Shown here: positions 8,573 to 18,112 of the stretch, one piece after another
Layout: each line of letters opens with the position of its first letter
Position numbering within the stretch: position 1 is the stretch's first letter
Source: DATJPR01 sp963843525
GTDB lineage: Bacteria; Bacteroidota; Ignavibacteria; UBA10030; UBA6906
Direction of reading: 5' to 3'
DNA: 64,000 nucleotides
Assembly (NCBI GenBank): GCA_963843525.1
Contig: CAWJKM010000002.1
Span: 310,001 to 374,000 of the forward strand
Made by a program: the position numbers and the translations under genes
The notes under the pieces: model-generated
The model's input: the letters and a program-made list of their open reading frames with translations, nothing else
The model's database searches: none
Told to the model about the DNA's origin: nothing

Positions 8573-10459
8573 ATGCTCGCCAAAACCAGTCTGTTCCTTC
8601 TCGGCGTATTCATTGCCTGGTATGCGCCGGCCCTCTCGCAATCTGCCTTCCCGGCGGTAGATTACCTTAGCGATTCGACTCTTCTCGATGGTCGACTCGA
8701 TCCGAGCTTGCGAGAGCTCCCCGAACGGACGCTCGTCACTGTCGAAAGAGAACCTGCCGGCGCCGTAAGTTCGCTTTGTACCTATCGTTTGGGGTACACT
8801 GTCGAGGGCCTCTATTTCTACCTGCAAGTCTCAAAATCCCCGCTTCTCTTGCGCGATCGTGCCTACCAGAACGGAGACGGCTTCCACTTGTTGCTTGCTG
8901 TCCCGGCGGCCCACGATTCTTTGACGCAGGAGTTCCTCGTTCTCGGATTCTCACCTCTCGATACTACAGGTCGGAAGGCGTTCGTCTGGTACCGGAACGT
9001 TGACCTTGCATTTACACGACTCACTACGGCCCGATGTGCGGCACGAAGTGAAGGGGGAGAGAGCCAGATAGAGCTGTTTCTCCCCTGGCAATCCGTCCCG
9101 CCCTATCATCCCTGGCTTCTGGACTCTGTCGGGTTCAATCTTTGTTATGTCGAAGGCTCGGGTGAAAACGCAAAGTCTCTCCACTATGCCCGGTATGACG
9201 AACGCTTCCAGTGGGAGCAACATGCGCGTCTGTTCACGTTGCTTCCCTTTGGCACCCCGCCACCGGCGGCCTCTCCGGCAGTTGTTGTCGCGCTCCAGAA
9301 CAACCATGGATCGGCCGGGGATACGTTGCGCGCGCGGGTGGCCGGCCTCACGCATCTTCGAAAACCTGTTCGTGTGTCATTCGAGATAGTGCGGAGCGAT
9401 TCGCAAATCGCCTCCCACCGTGAAATCGACGTCTCTCTTCCGACCCCCCCGGAGTACGCGACAGCGGACGTCGGGCCGATCGTCCTTCCTCCGGGATCGT
9501 ATCGTGTGCGCTGGAGAACAGATACGGCACCCTTGAGTGGCGTGGAGTCGTTCACGGTGCTTCCGTCGTTTGATCGCATCCACTACCTTGCCCGCCTGGA
9601 ACGGGTCCGGGGGGCCTTGCAACCAGGATCCTCCACTACGATTCGCTTCCTGATTGACAAAGCAGCATCCGGTCTGGCAAACCTCCGGCGGTACGATCCA
9701 GCGGAGAATCTCCTCGATCAACTCAGCAGGCTTGATACGCTCCTCGATCTGGCGGGAATGCGAAGCGACACGCTTGCTCACCGTACCGGCATCGTCCGAC
9801 GCGCGTACCGGTCGGTGATCGACAGCACCCTTCAACCGTACACGGTGCGAATCCCGTCGTCCTACTCACCGTCGCATCCTCTCCCCCTGCTTGTGTATCT
9901 GCATGGCAGCGGCCAGGATGATCAAGGACACTTTGATCGCGAACGTGCGGATGATGGATTCATCAGACTGGCGCCGAATGGACGGGGGACAACGACGGCA
10001 TACTCCGTGGACCATGCGCAGGATGATATTCGCGAAACAATCGCCGATGTCTGTCGCAACTATGCAATCGACACCAGCAAGATTGTGCTGAGCGGGTTTT
10101 CCATGGGCGGGTACGGAGTATACAGGACGCACTTTGAAACTCCCGGGAAATTCCGTGCTCTGGCGGTCTTCTCCGGATCACCCGACCTCGCCACTCGCTG
10201 GCTCGGCAGTGGCCATCCCGATTTCACGCAACCCGATGCGCTCAGGAAGTTCAAAGGGATGAGGATGTTCATCTTTCACGGAGGGAGAGACAGGAATTGC
10301 CCCGTTGAGGAGACAGACAGTCTCGTGACTCACCTTCGGAACGCCGGCGCACTCGTGGAATATCATCGTGAGGAGGGAAAGGGCCATGAGTCACCGGGCC
10401 CCGAAGTCCAGGCCAGGTACCGGGAATGGCTCAAAGAAGTGTTGGAGAAACGACCTTGA
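8573..10459 (+). CDS. Secreted alpha/beta-hydrolase (CE1-like esterase) with N-terminal beta domain
   Basis: Predicted exported esterase or peptidase of about 628 residues. ATG 8573 opens a clean signal peptide ending ALSQS; the frame extends upstream to 8357 only through the dispersed repeat. Residues about 25-230 look like a CBM9-type all-beta domain. The C-terminal third is an alpha/beta-hydrolase: LVYLHGSG for the oxyanion region, GFSMGG with nucleophile Ser510, Asp573 in GGRDRNCP and His605 in GKGHESP. This matches the PHB-depolymerase/feruloyl-esterase (CE1) group. The substrate is unknown; in this setting it might remove acyl groups from complex polysaccharide. Copy B of the inverted-repeat element lies upstream. 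Confidence 0.8.
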   Translation: MLAKTSLFLLGVFIAWYAPALSQSAFPAVDYLSDSTLLDGRLDPSLRELPERTLVTVEREPAGAVSSLCTYRLGYTVEGLYFYLQVSKSPLLLRDRAYQNGDGFHLLLAVPAAHDSLTQEFLVLGFSPLDTTGRKAFVWYRNVDLAFTRLTTARCAARSEGGESQIELFLPWQSVPPYHPWLLDSVGFNLCYVEGSGENAKSLHYARYDERFQWEQHARLFTLLPFGTPPPAASPAVVVALQNNHGSAGDTLRARVAGLTHLRKPVRVSFEIVRSDSQIASHREIDVSLPTPPEYATADVGPIVLPPGSYRVRWRTDTAPLSGVESFTVLPSFDRIHYLARLERVRGALQPGSSTTIRFLIDKAASGLANLRRYDPAENLLDQLSRLDTLLDLAGMRSDTLAHRTGIVRRAYRSVIDSTLQPYTVRIPSSYSPSHPLPLLVYLHGSGQDDQGHFDRERADDGFIRLAPNGRGTTTAYSVDHAQDDIRETIADVCRNYAIDTSKIVLSGFSMGGYGVYRTHFETPGKFRALAVFSGSPDLATRWLGSGHPDFTQPDALRKFKGMRMFIFHGGRDRNCPVEETDSLVTHLRNAGALVEYHREEGKGHESPGPEVQARYREWLKEVLEKRP

Positions 10460-10494
10460 AAGATCCCCTTGCGTCTCCTCCCTCTTGCCTCCGG

Positions 10495-10890
10495 TCAGCC
10501 TTCCCTCCGCATCTTGGAGAGGACGAAGGGCGCCACTGTAATCCACGCCAGCACCACAACCCACAGCCGCCCCTCAAACAGATTATAGTCGTGCAGAAGC
10601 CTGTCCCACGGATGTCCCATCACATAATGGCCGAAGAGGAACTCAAACGAGATCGTCAAAGCCAGCCACAGGAAGCCCACGCGAAACGCCTCTTTCCCCG
10701 AGTGGAGGTTGAGCCAGCCCAGGATGTACCAAACGTAGACCCCGAACAGGATACTGAAGGTGAGGACGGACAGTTGATGGGCCTGAAGTTCCGTGAGGAA
10801 TTGCTGGAGACCGAACTGGCGCACCATCCCGTTCGCGATGGCGATAATGACCCCTGGAAACCAGGCGGCAACATATTTCCATTTGATCAT
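10495..10890 (-). CDS. Small integral membrane protein, unknown function
   Basis: Predicted 131-residue protein with four hydrophobic helices separated by short loops. It begins MIKWKYVAAW and ends in KMRREG. The start at 10890 is preferred because AAGG lies about six bases upstream on the coding strand; the frame could extend to 10932. I do not recognise the family. It converges with the hydrolase gene and is divergent from the T9SS chitinase across about 170 bp. Confidence 0.65.
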   Translation of the reverse strand: MIKWKYVAAWFPGVIIAIANGMVRQFGLQQFLTELQAHQLSVLTFSILFGVYVWYILGWLNLHSGKEAFRVGFLWLALTISFEFLFGHYVMGHPWDRLLHDYNLFEGRLWVVVLAWITVAPFVLSKMRREG

Positions 10891-11061
10891 AACGGACCTT
10901 GTGTCTGTGTCTGGCAACCCTGAGCCCTTCATATTTCGGGAAGTTCATCTCCGGGCCGGCCGCAGGCGGGAAGGAAGGCTCAGGCGGTGGACTCGTGCTC
11001 CTTGAAGTTCCCTCTCCCGGATCGTATTTTAAAGAAGAACGCACCCCTTGGAGGCCCGGTT

Positions 11062-12423
11062 ATGATATTCACTGTGTCCCGACTTCGGATCGCAATCCTG
11101 CTTCTGAGCGTTACAGTCTCTGTTCACTCCTTCGCCCAGGAAAAGGTCGTGGGATACTACCCGACCTGGATGCAGTATTCTCTTCCCCCCGGCCAGGTAA
11201 AATTCAACTACCTTACCCACCTGATGCATGCCTTCGCGTGGCCGCTCGCTGACGGGAGTATCACGACGGATCAATCCCCGGTCGATACCGCAATTATCAA
11301 TGCAACTCACCGGGCGGGGAGGAAGATCCTCATCTCCCTTGGCGGGGCGACCGAAAGCGGCGCGTTCTCCGGCCTTGCCGCCGATTCCGTGCTTCGCGCT
11401 GCGTTCGCCTCCAACATTCTTGCCTATGTGCTGAAATACAATTATGACGGGGTCGATCTTGACTGGGAGTCTCCGGGAACGACAGCCGACAAGACGAATG
11501 AAGTCGCGCTCGTCAAGCAGATACGCGAGGTGTTTACCACTGTAAACACGCCATTGCTTCTCACGATGGCCATCGGGGTGACAAGCTGGACCGGCCAATG
11601 GCGTGACTACCCGCACCTGTTGCCGTATGTCGATTGGTTCCATGCCATGACGTACGACTTCCACGGGAGCTGGACTGCGCATTCCGGACACAATGCCCCG
11701 ATGTACGCACCGATGACAGACTACGATGGATGCGTCACCCAGGGGATTGTCTACCTCCATACCAGCCGGGGGATTCCTTCCAGTCAGCTTGTCCTCGGCC
11801 TGCCTTTCTATGGAAAGGAATTCGTCTCTTCGACCCTCTACGGGCCGAGCACCGGGTGTACGGATCTCCTGTATAGCGACGTTGTGACACGTGAATCCCA
11901 GGACTATTCCTACCACTGGGACAATCTCTCCCAGGTTCCGTATCTCGTCGGTCCCTCAAACAACGGGATCGTGACGTTTGACGATTCCACCTCACTTTCG
12001 ATTAAGTGTGCGTACGCAAAAAGACAAAACCTCGCGGGCGTGATGATCTGGGCTCTCGGTCAGGACCTCGTTGCCGGAAAACAGCCGTTGATGGAGGCCG
12101 TGGGGATCGCCATGTCGTCTTCCACCGGTATCGAAGGTGCCGGAGGCGATGCGATTCCATCGGCCACCGCACTTCTCGCAAACTATCCCAACCCCTTCAA
12201 TCCTACCACCGTGATCAGCTATCAGCTGTCCGTGGCGACTGAAGTGAAGATAGTCATTTATGATCTCCTCGGACAGGAGATTGCCGTCCTGGTCAATGAG
12301 AAGCGGGGCCCGGGGAGCTACACGATTGAATTCAACGCGGGTGGTCTTGCCTCCGGAGTCTACCTTTGCCGTCTCTTGACGAATTCTTCCGTTCAAACGC
12401 GGGAACTCGTGCTGGTTCGATGA
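11062..12423 (+). CDS. GH18 chitinase with T9SS C-terminal sorting domain
   Basis: Extracellular chitinase of 453 residues. ATG 11062 follows GGAGG by about nine bases and opens a signal peptide ending SFAQ. The GH18 domain spans about 27-350, with ILISLGGA near 90-97, DGVDLDWE (129-136, Glu136 as proton donor) and MTYDFHGSW. The last 80 residues start at NYPNPFNPTT and end in a Leu/Val-Arg tail, a type-A sorting domain that is removed when type IX secretion exports the protein. It should act outside the cell on polymeric chitin, upstream of the GlcNAc2-importing operon. Confidence 0.93.
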   Translation: MIFTVSRLRIAILLLSVTVSVHSFAQEKVVGYYPTWMQYSLPPGQVKFNYLTHLMHAFAWPLADGSITTDQSPVDTAIINATHRAGRKILISLGGATESGAFSGLAADSVLRAAFASNILAYVLKYNYDGVDLDWESPGTTADKTNEVALVKQIREVFTTVNTPLLLTMAIGVTSWTGQWRDYPHLLPYVDWFHAMTYDFHGSWTAHSGHNAPMYAPMTDYDGCVTQGIVYLHTSRGIPSSQLVLGLPFYGKEFVSSTLYGPSTGCTDLLYSDVVTRESQDYSYHWDNLSQVPYLVGPSNNGIVTFDDSTSLSIKCAYAKRQNLAGVMIWALGQDLVAGKQPLMEAVGIAMSSSTGIEGAGGDAIPSATALLANYPNPFNPTTVISYQLSVATEVKIVIYDLLGQEIAVLVNEKRGPGSYTIEFNAGGLASGVYLCRLLTNSSVQTRELVLVR

Positions 12424-12495
12424 GGGCCGGGGCAACGGCCGCTCTTCATGGCCCCCTCCGCCTCATCCCTTTCCAGGTCAATCATTGGGATCCTT

Positions 12496-13470
12496 TCACC
12501 AGCTTCCATCCTTGACCGACTTTCCGCCAATTGAAATCTCCTGCCCTTTCCCGATTTCAATTGGTTGATCATCCTGTTGTCCCGTGAAGCCGTGGTTGCC
12601 ATCCATCTGTTTGATCGTCTGAATGGTGCCGAACCCGGCAGCCGGTGGGAGATCGTCCGTCTCTTTGTCAAACAGATCGAACCACGGAAGACCCGCGGCT
12701 GTATACGAGCGCGCAGTGACAGGGGTGGGCGGAGGCTGAAGGCCCGTGATCTCCCGGAACACCACGCTGTTCACAATGTGCACGTAGACCCGGCCGAAGT
12801 TGTTGCTGTCCCAGCTTTCGATGCCATACCGGTCAGGAGAGATTTTCTGTCGCATCTTCCCGCCCGCGGAGAGTCCCATCGAGTCCGGAGAAGCCATCCT
12901 GACACAACATTCATACAACGCCTGGTGACGGGTCGCCGGAGGGTTGTCGGGAAATCGCCCGGCTTTCGGATCATACACGATCAGCTGGATACCACCGAAT
13001 TCCTCCGCACCTGTCTGCTGTCCTTCGATGGTGTATCCCATTCCCAGCGGCATCGCGACGAATTGTCGTATCCACCCATGACCGGCATTGATTCCGTCGA
13101 GCCAGGGCTGATCGGGGACGACAATATAGTCCTGCTTCGCCGAACGAAGTCTTTGATCCCACGATTCAGCAGAAAGCACGTTGATCTTGCCGATGCCCAC
13201 TTTCACGGCATTGGGCCTCCATTCCGCTCCATCGAACGCGAGCCAAAGAGCCTCGCGCTGATACATCGGAATGAACACCCCACCCTGGGCCTTCCATGCA
13301 TCCGGTATGGTGTGAGGATAGTCCGCCACGTTCATCACTGGAAATCGCCCGAGACCCGGAGGCAACGGATACGTTCTCCCGTCGTCCGGAATCCGAAGAG
13401 TCCGTTGAAAGGAAACGGAAAAATGTCTGCCGATGCAGATCCTGTCATTGTCAATTCGAACCGGAAGCAT
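12496..13470 (-). CDS. Conserved protein of unknown function
   Basis: Cytosolic-looking protein of 324 residues with no signal peptide or membrane helix. It has well-formed blocks such as FIPMYQREALWLAF (about 66-79), VGIGKINVLSAESWD (about 90-104) and QPWLDGINAGHGWIRQFVAMP (about 120-140). I recall similar blocks in uncharacterised bacterial and fungal proteins but know no function. The start is secure: AGAGGAGGT lies just upstream on the coding strand. The sigma factor gene ends 66 bp before it on the same strand, so it may be part of that transcript or regulon. Confidence 0.75.
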   Translation of the reverse strand: MLPVRIDNDRICIGRHFSVSFQRTLRIPDDGRTYPLPPGLGRFPVMNVADYPHTIPDAWKAQGGVFIPMYQREALWLAFDGAEWRPNAVKVGIGKINVLSAESWDQRLRSAKQDYIVVPDQPWLDGINAGHGWIRQFVAMPLGMGYTIEGQQTGAEEFGGIQLIVYDPKAGRFPDNPPATRHQALYECCVRMASPDSMGLSAGGKMRQKISPDRYGIESWDSNNFGRVYVHIVNSVVFREITGLQPPPTPVTARSYTAAGLPWFDLFDKETDDLPPAAGFGTIQTIKQMDGNHGFTGQQDDQPIEIGKGQEISIGGKSVKDGSW

Positions 13471-13482
13471 CCTGACCTCCTC

Positions 13483-13507
13483 TGGTTAGGTGATGGTTGT
13501 CTAACCA
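13483..13507. promoter_or_regulatory. Inverted repeat between sigma factor gene and its neighbour
   Basis: TGGTTAG (13483-13489) and CTAACCA (13501-13507) form a perfect 7-bp inverted repeat with an 11-nt loop, just upstream of the ribosome binding site of the 13470 gene. It could be an operator or a weak attenuator; no T-tract follows. Confidence 0.35.
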
Positions 13508-13536
13508 TTCTACACGGAGGAGTGAGGTTTTTGGCA

Positions 13537-14202
13537 TTACTGTTCTGCGAGAGCGAGCTCGATTTCCATAAGCCGATCAGACTGAAGTCGGCGAAGAAGT
13601 CTCTCGTAGGCGGATCCGGGCACCGGGTAGCGGAGAGCGAATTCGGCCACGATCTCGGTTTTCGGCGCAGTGCGCGAAGGCGAGGCGGCCGCCTCGCGCA
13701 ACAAGGGAGGATACTGCCGTTGAACCTTGCGACGGATTTTCCGGAGAAGATCCCATCCTTTCGCAGCAGGCAAATCGAGACGCCGCGCCGCCTCGGACAC
13801 GGCCGGGTCTCCCATCTCTTCGATTACCAACTGCAACTGTTCAAGGAACGCGCGCTCGTTGCCGTCCAGCTTCGTCATGATCTGTGCGATTCGTCGTTTC
13901 ATAACTTTCGTCTCCTCATCCTCGAAGAAGAGTTTCGCCCATTGCGAATCTTCAAGAGTGTCGGGGTCAATCCCGTTGTCGCCGGGCTTCCGATTCCGCC
14001 AGAAGTTCTTGATGAGGTTTGACACTGCCGTGGTGCAAAGTGCCTGAAATTTCCCCCGTTCCGGATCGAACTTCTTCACAGCAGACTCGATCGCAGAAGC
14101 GACAAGGTCTTCCGCGTCTTCGAAAGGTACCCCCTTGCCATGTGCGTAATGAACAAGCGAATCGAAAAGCTGTTTGAAATGTGGGAGAGCTGCCGTGTTC
14201 AT
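13537..14202 (-). CDS. ECF-like RNA polymerase sigma factor
   Basis: Alternative sigma factor of 221 residues. Region 2 is visible at about 25-75: DAEDLVASAIESAVKKFD, then FQALCTTAVSNLIKNFWR, the pattern for -10 recognition and core binding. A region-4-like helix-turn-helix lies at about 115-160 (SEAARRLDLPAAKGWDLLRKI). I chose ATG 14202 because upstream residues do not resemble the family; the frame is open to 14397. The C-terminal 50 residues are an extension of unknown role. No anti-sigma gene is adjacent. A run of TATACTATAATAATA just upstream could hold its promoter. Confidence 0.75.
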   Translation of the reverse strand: MNTAALPHFKQLFDSLVHYAHGKGVPFEDAEDLVASAIESAVKKFDPERGKFQALCTTAVSNLIKNFWRNRKPGDNGIDPDTLEDSQWAKLFFEDEETKVMKRRIAQIMTKLDGNERAFLEQLQLVIEEMGDPAVSEAARRLDLPAAKGWDLLRKIRRKVQRQYPPLLREAAASPSRTAPKTEIVAEFALRYPVPGSAYERLLRRLQSDRLMEIELALAEQ

Positions 14203-14414
14203 GGTGATGTCGACTGTGTTTGATGATCTTATACTATAATAATACACAGCCTGAGATGCATTTTGGCGGCACCGCACCACATCTTTTGCGGGGACGCTGG
14301 TTCGGCGGGGGCGAGATAATGAGACCGCTCCTCTTTTGAAGTATTGCAGCCATTCACGCTTGAACATTGAGAGAGATAGACGTATCTTGGACAACACAAA
14401 AGTCCATTTCCCTC

Positions 14415-14452
14415 AATCTTAAATCTAAAACCTAAAATCTAAAATCTAAAAT
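14415..14452. repeat. AT-rich heptamer tandem repeat
   Basis: Three exact copies of CTAAAAT (14432-14452) follow degenerate copies from about 14415. The tract ends eight bases before the tRNA-Gly gene. A related complementary motif (GATTTTAGA) occurs near 46670 in the Bat operon. Confidence 0.7.
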
Positions 14453-14459
14453 TCCTTCC

Positions 14460-14533
14460 GCGGGGCTAGTTGAGCGGTCCAACGCGAGCTTCCCAAGCTT
14501 GAAAGACGGGTTCAACTCCCGTGCCCCGCTCCA
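14460..14533 (+). tRNA. tRNA-Gly (anticodon CCC)
   Basis: The cloverleaf folds fully: acceptor GCGGGGC/GCCCCGC, D stem GTTG/CAAC, anticodon stem CGAGC/GCTTG with loop TTCCCAA, T stem ACGGG/CCCGT with loop TTCAACT, discriminator T and an encoded CCA end. The anticodon CCC reads GGG glycine codons. A terminator follows nine bases later. Confidence 0.95.
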
Positions 14534-14542
14534 TCGGCGAAG

Positions 14543-14575
14543 CGACTTAGCGAAACCCGCTAAGTCGTTTTTTTT
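14543..14575 (+). terminator. Rho-independent terminator after tRNA-Gly
   Basis: CGACTTAGCG (14543-14552) pairs perfectly with CGCTAAGTCG (14558-14567) around a 5-nt loop, followed by eight T residues. It should end the tRNA transcript and separate it from the chitinase gene at 14598. Confidence 0.93.
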
Positions 14576-14597
14576 CAGTAAGAACAGAGGAGCTGCA

Positions 14598-15710
14598 ATG
14601 ATTCGTCCGTTCTTTATTCTTCTGCTCCTTGTATCGGCCGGTTCACCCATTGCCTTCAGCCAACCCCAGGAGAGCGCGCCCTTTGTTGTCACAGGATATC
14701 TAGGAGGTCGTTTTCATGATTTCGAATCCTACCGGTTCGACCAGCTCTCGGAGGTGAACTATAGCTTCGTGCGCCTCCACGGTGATCGTCTCGGGGGACG
14801 CGGAGAACGAGCCGGCACCGCAATCGCCCGGCTGGTCTCCCTGAAACAACAGTTCCCAGGGCTGAAGGTCGTGGTGTCGTTCGGCGGATGGGGAGGATGC
14901 GAGAGCTGTTCGGAAATCTTTTCGACTGCGGCCGGCCGGACCGCGTTCGCCGACTCGACGAAAGAATTCCTGGAGCGGTTCGGACTCGACGGGATCGATC
15001 TGGACTGGGAATTCCCCGCCATCGAAGGATATCCCGGGCACCGCTACGCACCCGAGGATCGCCATAATTTCACCCTCCTCGTTCGAGAACTCCGGCGGGT
15101 CCTGGGAAATCGCTACGAACTCACCTTTGCCGCCGGAGCGTTCGATCAATATCTCACACAATCCGTGGAATGGGATCAGATAGTCCCGCTCGTCGACAGA
15201 ATCAATCTGATGACCTATGATCTTGTCAACGGATTCAGCACCAGGACGGGACATCAGACCCCTCTCTATTCCACGAAGTCCCAGAATGCATCCACAGATC
15301 ACGCTGTGAAAGTTCTCGACTCCATCGGCGTGCCAAGAGGAAAGATCGTTATTGGAGCAGCATTCTACGCCCGCGTCTGGAAGGACGTGCCGGGGGTGAA
15401 TAACGGTCTCTACCAACCGGGCACGTTTGATAATTTTGTCACCTTCAGGGACATGGATTCATACTGGAAATCTCATCCGGGATTCGTTTCGTACTGGGAT
15501 TCAACTGCCCATGCGCCGTACGCGTACAACGCAGCGGAAAAACTCTTCGCGACGTTCGATGATCGCCGGTCCGTTTCCGAAAAAACCGCTTATGCCCTCA
15601 GGGAAGGACTGGGCGGGATCATGTTCTGGGAACTTTCCGGCGATATTGCCAAAGATGGATTGCTCCACTCGATTGACTCCACCCGGATCGCTGGTTCGCG
15701 TCCCCGCTGA
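14598..15710 (+). CDS. GH18 chitinase-like hydrolase, secreted
   Basis: Third family 18 enzyme of the region, 370 residues. ATG 14598 has GAGGAG about six bases upstream and opens a signal peptide ending AFSQ. GH18 marks are VVVSFGGWGG (about 91-100), DGIDLDWEFP (131-140, Glu138 as proton donor), INLMTYDL and the late GGIMFWELSGD. The fold resembles ChiA/ChiB-type catalytic domains. There is no carbohydrate-binding module and no T9SS tail, unlike the 11062 enzyme. The promoter must lie in the 22 bp after the tRNA terminator or upstream of it, so some read-through from the tRNA promoter is likely. Confidence 0.9.
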   Translation: MIRPFFILLLLVSAGSPIAFSQPQESAPFVVTGYLGGRFHDFESYRFDQLSEVNYSFVRLHGDRLGGRGERAGTAIARLVSLKQQFPGLKVVVSFGGWGGCESCSEIFSTAAGRTAFADSTKEFLERFGLDGIDLDWEFPAIEGYPGHRYAPEDRHNFTLLVRELRRVLGNRYELTFAAGAFDQYLTQSVEWDQIVPLVDRINLMTYDLVNGFSTRTGHQTPLYSTKSQNASTDHAVKVLDSIGVPRGKIVIGAAFYARVWKDVPGVNNGLYQPGTFDNFVTFRDMDSYWKSHPGFVSYWDSTAHAPYAYNAAEKLFATFDDRRSVSEKTAYALREGLGGIMFWELSGDIAKDGLLHSIDSTRIAGSRPR

Positions 15711-16033
15711 CAACGGTCTGGTCCACCTGTCGCGACCTCTGGAACCTTGCGGTAGAAATGCGGGAGAATCCCCGAGAAGTGCGGGGGGAGACGATTCCGG
15801 CGTAACCCTTCTGTTTTCCCCTCCCCACACCTTCCAAACCCCTCGATGCAACTCTTTTTGGACGAATATTTGTTCAAGAAGTGGCACGAGACTTGACCTC
15901 ACCACACCGGCATCAACGGGGTGAGTCGAGGACAGAACGACCGGATCAGTGGGGTTGGGGCTGATGCGATGGAACTGTTTTCGATTGCTCTCGATTGTCC
16001 ACGCATCATTCATTTTAAGAGGGGATCTGTACG
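15711..16033 (+). other. 323-bp intergenic region
   Basis: No supported gene is present; small frames here are shadows. The segment must hold the promoter of the 16034 gene. A TTGACC sequence near 15893 is a possible -35 element, but no clear -10 box pairs with it. Confidence 0.5.
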
Positions 16034-18019
16034 ATGAGGACACTATTCCGATTTGCATCGCTCCTGGGGTTCATGGCTGTTGTAGGTCTGACGTTTGCCC
16101 AGCCGTCAATGGTACCACCAACGCCGACCGGCCTTCAGGCGAACCTTGAGCTCCGGGGAATGTACTCGTTCGTCGAGCTGAAATGGACAGTTCCCATGGG
16201 CCCGCTGTTCTTCCGTGTGTACCGTTCAGTGGACGATTCGATGAAGTTCTCTCCGCTGACGGTTTCGAACGAACGCTCGTTCAATGATTTTCTGGTGAGC
16301 CCCGGGCACACCTACTATTATTATGTCACCTCTCTCATGCTCACAAATGGAAGCACACTGGAGAGTTCTCCGAGCGAGACCGTGAAAATTGATTTCGGCC
16401 CCGGGACTTCGCGTCCCCACGGTCTGGTCGAAGGGACGGTCGTCGATAGTGTGACCGGGAGTCCCATCCCGTTTGTGCGGATAATCTTCTACCGGTACCT
16501 GCCGATGTCCATGAGGCCGATGATCCCCATTATTCCGATCCCGCTTGCCGCGTGGACAGATTCCTGGGGCACTATCAGGCGGTCCTGGATACCGGTCTCT
16601 ATTATATTCATGCCGTCCCCTGGCTCAGCAGCTACCGTTACTCCACACTACCTCCCGGAATGGTACAAAGATGCGAGGACGCCGGCCACGGCAACTGCTG
16701 TCGATGTCGCTGAAAGCACCTCGGTCACGGCGAACTTCGACCTCGAGCAACCTGTTCCGCTGGTGAAAGTGCACCTGAGCGGAACCGTCCGCGATTCGTC
16801 GGGGAACCCGCTGAATCATACGCTTGTCGTCGTGCTCCGTTCGCTCCAGGATTTCCGTGCCGATGTCTCCATGGGCAATCTGCGGCCTGAAGATGCTGCC
16901 GGACTCGATGTTGATGATTGTGGATATATGCGCGGTGTCGTGTGGGCTGGATTGACCGACACGATGGGTCAGTATACGGCAAATGTCCTTTCGGGCAGGC
17001 CGTACGTTGTTGCCGCAATAAAGAAGTTCTACCTCCCGCAATTCTATAACGGGAAATCCACACCACAGGACGCGGACGTCCTGGTCCTGAGCGGGGACAC
17101 CACGGGGATCGATTTCAGCCTGAGCCTGATCCCGGTGATCAACAACAGCGTGGCGGGGATGGTGAAAGACTCGGCGGGAGCCGGCGTGCAATCGCGGGTC
17201 ATGTTGATCCCTCTCCGACCGCACTCGGCGGGGCTCTCCGTCCGATTTACCAATACGGATTCGACGGGCATCTACACGTTCGGCCATGTGCCCGGCGGGA
17301 AGTATATCGCGTTGGCCATCCCGTACGACAACTTTGCCCCGGCGTTCTATAAGGCGGGCGAATTCGGTGTGATTCACTGGAAAGATGCCGATACGATCCA
17401 GGTGGCAGGGACAGTGGCAGGGATAGATATCGGTGTTGTGCCGGTCTCCTCCAACGGGATGATCACGGTCCACGGAAGAGTGCTTTCGAGCACCATGGCG
17501 CCGATCGAGGGTGCAAACGTGTTCCTGATCGACGCACAAGGAGCGATAGCCGGATATGGAGTATCCACCTCTTCCGGCTCGTACGCCATTTCCATGGTGG
17601 CCTCCGGCTCGTACTCACTCGTCGCCGACGCCGACGGATACAATTCGTCAACGACGGACGTCCCGGTGAGCGGGAGCAGCTTCGATGTGCCGCTTTCCGA
17701 CGTGACGATGAGTCCCGACGTGGCAACCGGCGTAGAGACCGGCGCAACTTCACCAACGTCGTTCCGTCTCGATCAAAACTATCCGAACCCGTTTAATCCG
17801 ACCACCGTCATCCAGTACGCGCTCCCGAGCGCAGCCAGAGTAACCTTGAAGGTATACAATGTGCTCGGTCAGGAAGTCGCCACTCTGGCGAACGGAGTGC
17901 AAGCGGCGGGGACATATCATGCAGTTCTCGATGCAAAGGGGCTGGCTTCGGGCGTGTACATCTATCGGCTGGAAGCCGGTTCGTTCATGGCCACGAAGCA
18001 GATGGTGCTGTTGAAGTAA
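16034..18019 (+). CDS. T9SS-exported multidomain protein with carboxypeptidase-regulatory-like domains
   Basis: Predicted surface or secreted protein of 661 residues. It has a signal peptide (about 1-22), an Fn3-like domain (about 28-120) and several CarboxypepD-regulatory-like beta domains (for example GLVEGTVVDSVTGSPIPFV and LSGTVRDSSGNPLN). A T9SS sorting domain starts at NYPNPFNPTT near residue 585. It has no catalytic motif, so a structural or adhesive role is likely. Residues about 179-206 read poorly, but one alternative frame there gives HYQAVLDTGLYYIHAV, typical of the repeated domain. This indicates two compensating single-base indels near 16565 and 16645. Confidence 0.8.
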   Translation: MRTLFRFASLLGFMAVVGLTFAQPSMVPPTPTGLQANLELRGMYSFVELKWTVPMGPLFFRVYRSVDDSMKFSPLTVSNERSFNDFLVSPGHTYYYYVTSLMLTNGSTLESSPSETVKIDFGPGTSRPHGLVEGTVVDSVTGSPIPFVRIIFYRYLPMSMRPMIPIIPIPLAAWTDSWGTIRRSWIPVSIIFMPSPGSAATVTPHYLPEWYKDARTPATATAVDVAESTSVTANFDLEQPVPLVKVHLSGTVRDSSGNPLNHTLVVVLRSLQDFRADVSMGNLRPEDAAGLDVDDCGYMRGVVWAGLTDTMGQYTANVLSGRPYVVAAIKKFYLPQFYNGKSTPQDADVLVLSGDTTGIDFSLSLIPVINNSVAGMVKDSAGAGVQSRVMLIPLRPHSAGLSVRFTNTDSTGIYTFGHVPGGKYIALAIPYDNFAPAFYKAGEFGVIHWKDADTIQVAGTVAGIDIGVVPVSSNGMITVHGRVLSSTMAPIEGANVFLIDAQGAIAGYGVSTSSGSYAISMVASGSYSLVADADGYNSSTTDVPVSGSSFDVPLSDVTMSPDVATGVETGATSPTSFRLDQNYPNPFNPTTVIQYALPSAARVTLKVYNVLGQEVATLANGVQAAGTYHAVLDAKGLASGVYIYRLEAGSFMATKQMVLLK

Positions 18020-18112
18020 AGGTTCTTATTCGTTGTCGATGGTGGGACCAAGCGGGGCGGTCGCCTGTACCTGGCGCCGCCCCGCCTTGCGATCTTCCCC
18101 ACTCGCTTTCTC

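Noticed and set aside
12565..14022. A 485-codon open frame on the plus strand
   Set aside because: It overlaps two minus-strand genes with recognisable content (a sigma factor and a conserved protein with a strong ribosome site) and shows no motif of its own.
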